A program made the position numbers and the translations under genes. From positions 1-64,000 of the forward strand of contig CAJTEM010000008.1 in assembly GCA_910575255.1 (NCBI GenBank): a stretch of DNA of 64,000 nt, read 5' to 3'. Positions 52,570 to 60,493 of this stretch are shown here, piece by piece. The notes below the pieces were generated by a model, which saw only the letters and a program-made list of their open reading frames with translations, made no database searches and was not told the DNA's origin. This DNA comes from Lachnospiraceae bacterium. Lineage in GTDB: Bacteria > Bacillota > Clostridia > Lachnospirales > Lachnospiraceae. Within the stretch, counting starts at the first letter, position 1. Each line of letters starts with the position of its first letter.

Positions 52570-53400
52570 TCAGCCCTTTACCGCTCCCACCGTAGCGCTG
52601 CTCAGCACCTGCTTCTGGGCGATCACAAAGAAGATAAACAAAGGCAGTACGGACAGCGTGACGGCCGCAACCGCCACATCCCAGGAAAACATAGCCTCAT
52701 TAAACAATGACATCATGGCAATCTGGATGGTTCTTCTCTGCGGTTTTGTCAAAATAAACTGTGTCATCAAATAATTGTTCCAGTATTTCAGCACCTCCAG
52801 AGATACTATGGTAAACATCGTTCCTTTGGTAAGGGGAAACACGATCCGCCAGTACAGATTGATCGGGGAACATCCGTCTATCACTGCCGATTCCTCAATC
52901 TCTACCGGCAATGATTTGACGGCTCCGGTGACCAAAAACACGGACATAGGCAGGGAAAAGGTCCAGTTGCTCATGATCACCCCCAGATAACGGTTGCCCA
53001 GATTCAATAGCCCGATCATCCTGGCAAAGGTAATCATGATACACTGAAACGGTACGCTCATCCCGCAAAGAATCAGCACATAGCAAAGCCTGGTAAAACG
53101 GTTCTGATGCCTGGCAAGCCAGTATCCCGTCATTCCGCTTAAGATAACCGTGCCGATTGCCGAGAATACGGTGACGATCAGGGTATTTAACAGAACCAGA
53201 GGATAATTCAGCCTTGTCCACGCTTCTTTGATATTATTTAAGGTAGCCTCTCGCGGCAATGCCGCAATGTTAGCAGCAATCTCCGGATATGGCTTAAAGG
53301 AATTCAGTACCGTAAAATATAAAGGAATCAGTACCAGCGTACAGCTGAATACAATAAATACCAAAGCCAGGGAAGTCCTTATTCTTTTATTCCTTTTCAT
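52570..53400 (-). CDS. ABC carbohydrate permease (MalG type), 276 aa
   Basis: Six membrane segments with the EAA loop around 'VEIEESAVIDGCSPINLYWR', the mark of the inner-membrane partner of an MSD ATPase. It lies 74 bases upstream of the binding-protein gene. No ATPase gene is present in the window, so a shared MsmK/MalK-type ATPase is likely used, as is common in this class. Confidence 0.9.
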   Translation of the reverse strand: MKRNKRIRTSLALVFIVFSCTLVLIPLYFTVLNSFKPYPEIAANIAALPREATLNNIKEAWTRLNYPLVLLNTLIVTVFSAIGTVILSGMTGYWLARHQNRFTRLCYVLILCGMSVPFQCIMITFARMIGLLNLGNRYLGVIMSNWTFSLPMSVFLVTGAVKSLPVEIEESAVIDGCSPINLYWRIVFPLTKGTMFTIVSLEVLKYWNNYLMTQFILTKPQRRTIQIAMMSLFNEAMFSWDVAVAAVTLSVLPLFIFFVIAQKQVLSSATVGAVKG

Positions 53401-54299
53401 TACAGAGTCACCTCATTTCTGGAAGTTAATTTCATCTGACTGAAGGAAACGATCAATAATACCACGATAAACAGCACCGATTTTGCCGCCCCGTAGGAAA
53501 TCTGGTTACTCCGGAAGGCAGTGGCATAAATGTTCATCATCACTCCCTCCGATGTCCGGTAGGGATTGCCGTTGGTCAGCGAAATGTTGGTATCGTAAAG
53601 CAGCATGGCCCAGTTGATAGCAATGAACAGACATCGTGTGGTTGTCCCTTTTAAAAGGGGAAGGGTGATCGACTTCAGTGTCGTCCATCTGGAGGCTCCG
53701 TCCACGGTCGCCGCCTCATAATAATCCCTGGAGATCGCCGCCAGGCCGGAATTGTAAATGATCATCAGGTACCCGGAAAGGGACCAGGTCATCACGATAA
53801 CCAATGCCCAGAAGGAGGATTCCGGTGTGGTGAACCACTGTTGGGAAAACCAGCGGATTCCGCTCCAGGTGCCGAACTGGACAAACACATTCTGGAAAAT
53901 GAACCTCCACAGAAATCCCAGAACCACTCCGCCGATGATTCTCGGCGCATAAATCAGCGCTCTCCAGAAATTCTTATATGGGATATCACCGGACAGGACA
54001 TATGCCCAGAAAAATCCGATCAGATTGGAAATCACCACCACAAACACCGAAAATTTGATGGTAAACCAGAAGGAGACCCAATAGGTTTCATCCCTGACTG
54101 CCCTCAGGTAGTTCTTGATTCCGATGATCTTGAATGTGGGGTCAATGCCATTCCAGTTGGTAAAGGAATAGAAAATCTCGCTCACCAGCGGAAAAAGAAA
54201 CAACAGCGAAAACAACAGCATCGTAGGCCCTATAAACAAAGCATAATTACCAATATCCCCTGGCTTAACCCGCCTTTTTACAGATGTTTTTTTATCCAT
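53400..54299 (-). CDS. ABC carbohydrate permease (MalF/UgpA type), 299 aa
   Basis: Six membrane segments, 'ALFIGPTMLLFSLLFLFPLV' at the N-terminus and an EAA-type loop 'DYYEAATVDGASRWTTLKSI'. The start overlaps by one base with the stop of nothing upstream; the next upstream gene is the response regulator, beyond palindromic element E. Its stop shares a base with the second permease start, so the pair is coupled. Confidence 0.9.
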   Translation of the reverse strand: MDKKTSVKRRVKPGDIGNYALFIGPTMLLFSLLFLFPLVSEIFYSFTNWNGIDPTFKIIGIKNYLRAVRDETYWVSFWFTIKFSVFVVVISNLIGFFWAYVLSGDIPYKNFWRALIYAPRIIGGVVLGFLWRFIFQNVFVQFGTWSGIRWFSQQWFTTPESSFWALVIVMTWSLSGYLMIIYNSGLAAISRDYYEAATVDGASRWTTLKSITLPLLKGTTTRCLFIAINWAMLLYDTNISLTNGNPYRTSEGVMMNIYATAFRSNQISYGAAKSVLFIVVLLIVSFSQMKLTSRNEVTL

Positions 54300-54488
54300 A
54301 TCAAAATATCCCCCTTTAACTCCGTTATTACGCTTAATTATTACGGGTATTTTTCCTTTTTGTAGTGACAGTTTACCATTTTTATCTTCCTATTCGTACA
54401 CACATTTTTGACCTCAAAGGGGATTATTTTGACCTCTTTTCCGGACAGTTCAACAGTCAATGTCATTTCGTTTCGGGCGTATACGTAG

Positions 54489-54730
54489 CCTTGGAAAAAG
54501 GAGAGGGCAGAAGCCGGAACCGGTCCGGTGCTTTTGACTTTGCAGGGATTTAGAAGTCCTTAAAGCCCTGAATTTTGCGTTGAAACGAAAATCCACACTG
54601 TCTGAGCGGAGCGAGTTTGTGGATTTTCATTTCGCACTTAGCAAAAATCAGGGGTTTTAGGAATTCTTGATCCCGAAACCGGAAAAAGCACCAGACCGGT
54701 TCCGGCTTCTGCCCTCTCCTTTTTCCAAGG
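54489..54730. repeat. Long palindromic element, copy E (242 bp)
   Basis: Outer arms begin CCTTGGAAAAAGGAGAGGGC and close with the complement; the inner stem (GAAACGAAAATCCAC, GTGGATTTTCATTTC) and loop match copies A and C, with one difference in the loop (GAGCGGAGCGAG). GGCGTACC follows on the right. It lies between the response regulator gene (starts 54784) and the permease operon, where it may limit read-through. Confidence 0.9.
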
Positions 54731-54783
54731 CGTACCCTCTGGTAAAGCTTAAATGACATTGTTTCAACAGCTGCCGCGGTTTT

Positions 54784-56361
54784 TCACATATCCTGCCGGT
54801 ATTGCGCCGGCGTCATGCCTGTGGCCAGCTTAAACTGCCGGGAGAAATACTTCGCGTCAAAATATCCCACCTGGTCAGCGATCTCCATCACCTGCAGATC
54901 CGTAGACTTCAGCAGTTCCTTCGCTTTCCGGATCCGGATATTATTCAGATATTTCGCCATTCCGACCCCGGTATGCTTTTTAAATGCCCTGCTCAGGTAA
55001 TCCTTGTTCAGGTGAAAGTAATCGGCAAATTCCTGCTGGGAGATCTTCCTCATGTAATTCAGCTCCAGGAAATCCACCACCTTCGGCATCATTCCGGAGG
55101 CATTCTGAATCTGTTTCCGGCTTTCAATCAATCCCACAGTGATCAGCAAAAAATACTGATACATCCGGCCCAGCGTGCCCTCCCAGGAACCCATCAGAAT
55201 ATCACCGAAATTTTTGGCTGTTCCATTCAAAAGCCTTTCCTCATCCGTAATTTCCACGGCGCTCTCCCACCTTCTGTACATCTGGAAAAATCCTTCCCAA
55301 AGGCACCGGTAAAGTCCGATGGTGGGAATCCGTCCGTCGATAACGGTCTCTCCCCATAGGGACAGACGTTCCTCCACCAGCGGCATATTATTCAGTATTA
55401 CTGATGAACGCAGGGCATTTTCCATCTGGAGATTCCCTCTGAGATGGATTCTGCGCATCCCCGGCCGGTATTGCCGCAGGCAAAAGATACCCGTACCCTC
55501 AATATGATCCGCTGCGATTCTCGCCTCTTCCCACGCACCGTCCAGCTCCTTTGGAAAGGCATGGATCCGGCTGCAGCCCAGGTTGAGCATACAGTTTTCG
55601 CTGACGGCCAGCTTTTTCAGGTCAACGATCTCCCGGTCAAAATCCGTTCTCCCGGTTCCATAGACCAAAATCACGATATCCATGGAGGGCTTCATATTCT
55701 GAAAAACGGTTCCCTTTCCCTCAAGCTCCAGTTTTTCCTGCATGCGGTTGATCAGACGGCTCAGCCTCAGCATATACCCGTCCTCATGTACCGGCAGGGT
55801 GCTTCCGGTACAATGCAGAATGATGCAGCTGTCGATGGTCTGAAAATATCCGGATATGCGGGTCAGCTCCTCATATGCTTTCCCGGAAAGCTCCGGACGG
55901 AACAATTTCCGCAAAAGACCATGCTGATAATCAGGGGAGAGCCGCTTAAACTGCTTGTCCACAGCAAATACCACCTCCGCCTCCGGCATGGTCTGAATCT
56001 GAGACATCGCCTTTTCCACTGCCTCCCGCAGCTTATCCTGCTCAATCGGCTTCAGCAGATATTCCAGCGCGCCCAGAATAAACATGGCGCGCACATACTG
56101 AAAATCATCATGCCCGGAGATCACAATCACCTTTGTATTTAACCTCTGGTCATTGATATAGTTCATGATATCCATGCCAAGAACCGGCCCGATCACCACA
56201 TCGATGATGGCCAGCTCCGGCTTCTCCTCCTGAAGGATTCGGATCGCTTCCCTGACACTTTCCGCTGTCAGGATCGTATCAAAGCCCAGCCCCTCCCAGG
56301 GAAGTAACAGTTGTATGGCATCTCTGACATGATTTTCATCGTCCACAATCAAGACTTTCAT
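54784..56361 (-). CDS. YesN-type response regulator with AraC DNA-binding domain, 525 aa
   Basis: Receiver domain at 1-120 with the phospho-acceptor in 'LAIIDVVIGPVLGMDIM' and lysine in 'LEYLLKPIEQDKL', a long middle region, and a C-terminal AraC pair of helix-turn-helix motifs ('FADYFHLNKDYLSRAFKKHT', 'IADQVGYFDAKYFSRQFKLA'). It overlaps the histidine-kinase stop by 4 bases (ATGA type). It likely activates the ABC-cupin operon in response to an extracellular sugar. Confidence 0.95.
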   Translation of the reverse strand: MKVLIVDDENHVRDAIQLLLPWEGLGFDTILTAESVREAIRILQEEKPELAIIDVVIGPVLGMDIMNYINDQRLNTKVIVISGHDDFQYVRAMFILGALEYLLKPIEQDKLREAVEKAMSQIQTMPEAEVVFAVDKQFKRLSPDYQHGLLRKLFRPELSGKAYEELTRISGYFQTIDSCIILHCTGSTLPVHEDGYMLRLSRLINRMQEKLELEGKGTVFQNMKPSMDIVILVYGTGRTDFDREIVDLKKLAVSENCMLNLGCSRIHAFPKELDGAWEEARIAADHIEGTGIFCLRQYRPGMRRIHLRGNLQMENALRSSVILNNMPLVEERLSLWGETVIDGRIPTIGLYRCLWEGFFQMYRRWESAVEITDEERLLNGTAKNFGDILMGSWEGTLGRMYQYFLLITVGLIESRKQIQNASGMMPKVVDFLELNYMRKISQQEFADYFHLNKDYLSRAFKKHTGVGMAKYLNNIRIRKAKELLKSTDLQVMEIADQVGYFDAKYFSRQFKLATGMTPAQYRQDM

Positions 56362-58268
56362 TCCTCAGCCTCCCTAAAAGGTTTTGCTTTTATCGGAACG
56401 TCAAATTCCACACTGGTTCCCTTCCACTCATTGGCATAGATCCGGAAATCACAGGAACCAAAGCTCAGCAAAAGCCGCGAAAACACATTCTCAATCCCGA
56501 TAAAATGATTATGATTTTCATCTTCTCTGACCGAATATTTCAATGCTTCTGCCTGCTTCTTCTCTTCGGAGCTTCCCTGATGCAAAAGCTTTTCCCGAAT
56601 CTGTTGCATTTTGTCCTGAATCTGACGGGCCGTTTCCCCGGATACCGGAATCCCATTATCCTCAATCAGCAAATGAAACCTCTCCTCTCGGATCTCTGTC
56701 TTCACCCGAATCCTGCTTTCGTTTTTTCGCATCAGATCTCCATGAATAATCGCATTTTCGATCAAAGGCTGAATCGACATTTTGGGAATCTTAAAATCAG
56801 CGCTTATCGGTTCGATTTCATAACTCACCGTCAGCTGCTGCTCAAATCGCATCTGCTGCAGGGCAATATACCGCTCTATATATTCCAGTTCTTTGTCCGC
56901 CGATACCATGGAGGGTTCCAGGACCATCGCATAGTGAAGCATCTGCCCAAAGGAAGAAATCATCTGATACTGTTTCAGGTTGTGATCCTTTAAGGCATTG
57001 GTCGCAAAGCACTGAATCACGTTATAGATAAAATGGGGATTGATCTGTGCCTGCATTGTTCTCAGCTCTGATTTTGTGTAGGCCAGTTTCAGCTCGTATT
57101 TCTGAATGGCATGCTCCTTTAAGGAATCCATGAGACGCTGGAAGGAATCCATCATGGAGCCGATTTCATCGTTTGCCTCATATTGAATATAATCGCTGAT
57201 TTTTCTTTCCTGATCCCAGCTCCGGCTCTCGCGCTCCTTCTCCATGTAGACTGTAATCTGCCGCAGGGATTTCACATACTTGAGAATCCCGGCAGATGTC
57301 ATGACCAGAAAGGAAGTGGCCAGTATTCCAAAAAGCATCAATAGGGAAACCATCTGCGCGGTAGTCAATGCATATACGCTCTGTATCGATGCAGCCTTGA
57401 CAAGACTCCATTCAAAATATCGGGAAGCAATCCGGGTTTCTGCCAACAGCTGATCGCGGTGCTGCGAAAAGATAGAACCCTGCCCTGCCCTGTGATACCA
57501 GGGATAATATTCCAGAAGATTCTTCATCTGGGCTTCCACATTGCTGGATGCAATGATCCGGTTTGCTTCATCCACCACATAGATAGTCTCCTCCTCTGTA
57601 TCCATCACACTGCAGTTATCCGTAATAAAAGAGATCGGCAGATCAATCGCCATATAAGCAATGGGCCTTGGATCCGCCGGCAGATTGGAAATCGGCAGCC
57701 ACACCGTAATCACCTGTTCATCGGCGGGGTACCGCTCCATAATGGGAATATTGTGTCCGTAATCTGTTTTTACATGGGTCGGCTCCACATGCACCTCCGT
57801 ATAATCCTGCATGGGAGGGATCCTTGTCCCTTCATCAATTCCGGCGACAGAAAATTTCAGTTGTTTCGGCTCGTACAGAATCGAAAAATCCTCGTAAGGT
57901 ATCACCAGATAGATCTGGGTCGCCACAGCGGATGCATAGTACACGGACTTGAAATATTCCGTAATGCGGGCTTCCTGATTCTCCAATTCCTCCCGGCTGT
58001 GATGATTTTTCAGAAAGTCCATCAGCCCGTGGTTGATATAGACCGACCGGGTAGCCGTAATCATACTGCTGATATAATGGTCAATATTTTTTGCAGAAAC
58101 CTCCGTATTGATCCGGATCTGCTGCTCGTATCGGTTCATTGCATTTTTCCTCATAGAAGCATATACATATAAGGAAAATACAATAACGAATAAAAGCATC
58201 AGCAGGGTAACGTCAAAAATGATTTTCTGTCCGATACTGATATATTTTTTATGTTTTGTTTTTCCCAT
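56358..58268 (-). CDS. YesM-type sensor histidine kinase, 636 aa
   Basis: The N-terminal membrane segment ('IIFDVTLLMLLFVIVFSLYV') is followed by a large outside sensor loop, a second segment ('MVSLLMLFGILATSFLVMTS'), a HAMP-like linker and the LytS/YesM kinase core: 'AQINPHFIYNVIQCFA' (His-kinase family) and 'KMSIQPLIENAIIHGDLMRK' (ATP-lid N box). It overlaps the sugar isomerase gene by 20 bases at its start. It forms a complete signalling pair with the downstream regulator. Confidence 0.95.
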   Translation of the reverse strand: MGKTKHKKYISIGQKIIFDVTLLMLLFVIVFSLYVYASMRKNAMNRYEQQIRINTEVSAKNIDHYISSMITATRSVYINHGLMDFLKNHHSREELENQEARITEYFKSVYYASAVATQIYLVIPYEDFSILYEPKQLKFSVAGIDEGTRIPPMQDYTEVHVEPTHVKTDYGHNIPIMERYPADEQVITVWLPISNLPADPRPIAYMAIDLPISFITDNCSVMDTEEETIYVVDEANRIIASSNVEAQMKNLLEYYPWYHRAGQGSIFSQHRDQLLAETRIASRYFEWSLVKAASIQSVYALTTAQMVSLLMLFGILATSFLVMTSAGILKYVKSLRQITVYMEKERESRSWDQERKISDYIQYEANDEIGSMMDSFQRLMDSLKEHAIQKYELKLAYTKSELRTMQAQINPHFIYNVIQCFATNALKDHNLKQYQMISSFGQMLHYAMVLEPSMVSADKELEYIERYIALQQMRFEQQLTVSYEIEPISADFKIPKMSIQPLIENAIIHGDLMRKNESRIRVKTEIREERFHLLIEDNGIPVSGETARQIQDKMQQIREKLLHQGSSEEKKQAEALKYSVREDENHNHFIGIENVFSRLLLSFGSCDFRIYANEWKGTSVEFDVPIKAKPFREAEE

Positions 58269-59082
58269 AAACCTCCTCTGATAGAAATCTCAAATATTCA
58301 AGAGCCTTTCTTCCGCAGGTTCTGCTGTCAGGCCTGCAGAATGTCTCCAGCGCCAATGCCCCGTCGTAGCCGATGTCCTTAAGCCCCTGCAGGATCTCCC
58401 GGAAATCCATATGCCCATGCCCGGGATAATACCGGTCGTTATCCGCGAGGTGGACATGCCGGATCCAGGAACCTGCCCGCCGGATCGCGTTTCCCAGATC
58501 ACTTTCATCGATATTCATATGGACGGTGTCAATATGAAGTCCAACCCTTTTGTAGGAATGCTCCTCCAGAAAGCGCACCCCGTCCTCTATCCGGTAAAGA
58601 AAATCGCTTTCATAATGATTCATGATCTCATAGCCAAGGGATACCTCATACTGTACGGCAAGCCGATCCAGAAGATACAGACTTTCTTCTACATTATTTA
58701 TAAATTCCTCTTCTGATAAAGCATCCCGGAATCTGCCTTGCATGGAGCCGATAATGATCAGGGCATGATGGGGCGCTGCTGTAATCATATGCTCTTCCAG
58801 ACATTCGATGGCCTTTCTGCGCAGTTCCCTGTCATGGCTGCCAATATTCCAATGCCATGCCCCATAGGCAGCTCCTGTGCCGATCGATGTCAGGATCAGT
58901 CTGTTCTTTCCGAGCTGCTTCTCCAGTTCTTTGCGGTCGATTTCCCGGGAATCCCGGATATGCAGCTCCACTCCATGATATCCGTCTTCTGCCATCATGG
59001 GGAAAATTTCCTCATACCTTCCCCGATAGACAATGGGCGTGTTTTCTCCTGCCTGTAAACTTCCTGTTGCAGCAATGATCAT
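58249..59082 (-). CDS. Sugar-phosphate isomerase/epimerase (TIM barrel), 277 aa
   Basis: Xylose-isomerase-like AP-endonuclease 2 barrel: 'GYHGVELHIRDSREIDR', 'YEVSLGYEIMNHYESDF', 'VGLHIDTVHMNIDESD', 'HVHLADNDRYYPGHGHMDF'. The His/Glu/Asp metal residues are present. It is first in the operon and precedes the sensor kinase, so it likely acts on the sugar imported by the ABC system. The exact reaction (2-epimerase or ketose isomerase) is not decidable. Confidence 0.85.
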   Translation of the reverse strand: MIIAATGSLQAGENTPIVYRGRYEEIFPMMAEDGYHGVELHIRDSREIDRKELEKQLGKNRLILTSIGTGAAYGAWHWNIGSHDRELRRKAIECLEEHMITAAPHHALIIIGSMQGRFRDALSEEEFINNVEESLYLLDRLAVQYEVSLGYEIMNHYESDFLYRIEDGVRFLEEHSYKRVGLHIDTVHMNIDESDLGNAIRRAGSWIRHVHLADNDRYYPGHGHMDFREILQGLKDIGYDGALALETFCRPDSRTCGRKALEYLRFLSEEVYGKNKT

Positions 59083-59206
59083 AATATCCTCCCCTTTCCT
59101 ATTCTGTTTTTTATTATCCTATATTTTTCTGGTCAGGTTAACTAAGAATAACGAGAAAAAAGTGGACTTTATTGACAATCTTTAACCCTGCAGCTGCTTT
59201 AAATGC

Positions 59207-59250
59207 GAAGAAGGGACAGAACGCCCAAAAACGCGTCCTGTCCCTTCTTC
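59207..59250. terminator. Hairpin at the end of the MoxR/DUF5682/VWA operon
   Basis: GAAGAAGGGACAG (59207-59219) pairs with CTGTCCCTTCTTC (59238-59250) in a 13-bp perfect stem, extended by partial pairing toward the loop. It lies 21 bases after the VWA stop (59272). No clear T-run follows on either strand, but its position fits a terminator. Confidence 0.55.
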
Positions 59251-59271
59251 TGTTAATCAATCGCCGGGATC

Positions 59272-60474
59272 TCAATGCTGCTTCCCCTCAAACTCCTTCT
59301 GAAACGCCATCAGATCCTGCCCCTTAAGCGCCCGCTCCAGCAACACCGGCAGCTTCTGCGGGCTGCAGGCAAAACAGGGAATCCCAAGCGCCGCAATCCG
59401 TTGTGCCATCTGGGCATCATAATAAGGCTTGCCGCCGTCCGCAATCGCCAGGAGGCAGACGACTGTCGTGCCGTTTGCCTTCAGCTCCTCGAGATTGCGA
59501 AGCATCCCTGCCCGGTTGCCTCCCTCCATAAGATCACTGATCAGAAAGAACAGCGTCTTTTTCGGATTCTCCACAAACTGCCGGCAATACCGGATGGATC
59601 TGTTGATATCCGTGCCGCCTCCTAACTGAAATCCGAACAGCAGATCTACCGGATCCTCGCATTTCTCCGTGAGATCCACCACCTGTGTGTCAAAGGCCAC
59701 GATCCGGGTCTGCAAAGCCGCCATACTGGCCAGAATGCAGCTGATAATCGAGGAATAGATCACAGACTCCCCCATGGAGCCGCTCTGATCCACATCCAGA
59801 ATCACCGTATACTTGTTGGCCGCCGTCTTCGTCGTACGGTCAAAAAAATAATAATGCTCCGGAATAATCTTGCCCAGCTCGCGGTTGTAATTCTTGATCC
59901 CCCGGCGGATGGTGGTGGGAAAATCCAGAGCCGCCGCAGACGGGATCGGGGAATGCTGCCTCCGGTTGACTGCTGCTGTCACTGCCCGCCGGATATCACT
60001 CTCCAGAAGCTTATTGATCTCCTCCACGATCTTTGCCATGAATTCCCGCACGCTTTCCTTGCTTCTCTTTGGCACCTGATCCTTTAAAAGCAGGATCGTG
60101 GTGGCCAGATTCATATCCGGCTCCATCTGCTCCAAAAGCTCCGGCTCGAAAATCAGCTGCTTCAAACCGCATCGTTCCATGGCATCCGCCTGTACGATCT
60201 TCACCAGATCCTTGTCGAACAAGGTACGCACATCTCCCAGCCAACGGGTGATCTGCGGATTCGAAGGGCCCTTCCCGGCCCCCCGCCCTCCCGGCCCGAA
60301 GCTGCCAAAGCCTCCGGCGGAACTCTTATTATAAATGGCAGCCAGAGCCTGATCCATCAGCCACTGCTCCTCGGAAAGCTGTGCCCCTTCAGCGCCTTCC
60401 ATTGTGTCAAACTGCTCCTGGCTTTCCTCCCCCAAAATCAGCCTCCAGCGCTTCATCTGCTCCCTGATCTCCAT
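59272..60474 (-). CDS. VWA-domain protein of the MoxR ternary operon, 400 aa
   Basis: The start is placed at the ATG at 60474 (MEIREQMKRWRLILG); an upstream TTG would overlap the DUF5682 gene. C-terminal VWA with MIDAS DxSxS ('VILDVDQSGSMGESVIYSSI') and 'TLFFLISDLMEGGNRAGML'. It is soluble, unlike the exported VWA protein at 30775. It is the third member of the ATPase-DUF5682-VWA set; VWA proteins in such systems act as adaptors or targets of the ATPase. Confidence 0.85.
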   Translation of the reverse strand: MEIREQMKRWRLILGEESQEQFDTMEGAEGAQLSEEQWLMDQALAAIYNKSSAGGFGSFGPGGRGAGKGPSNPQITRWLGDVRTLFDKDLVKIVQADAMERCGLKQLIFEPELLEQMEPDMNLATTILLLKDQVPKRSKESVREFMAKIVEEINKLLESDIRRAVTAAVNRRQHSPIPSAAALDFPTTIRRGIKNYNRELGKIIPEHYYFFDRTTKTAANKYTVILDVDQSGSMGESVIYSSIISCILASMAALQTRIVAFDTQVVDLTEKCEDPVDLLFGFQLGGGTDINRSIRYCRQFVENPKKTLFFLISDLMEGGNRAGMLRNLEELKANGTTVVCLLAIADGGKPYYDAQMAQRIAALGIPCFACSPQKLPVLLERALKGQDLMAFQKEFEGKQH

Positions 60475-60493
60475 CCTCCATGCTTCCTTTCTT

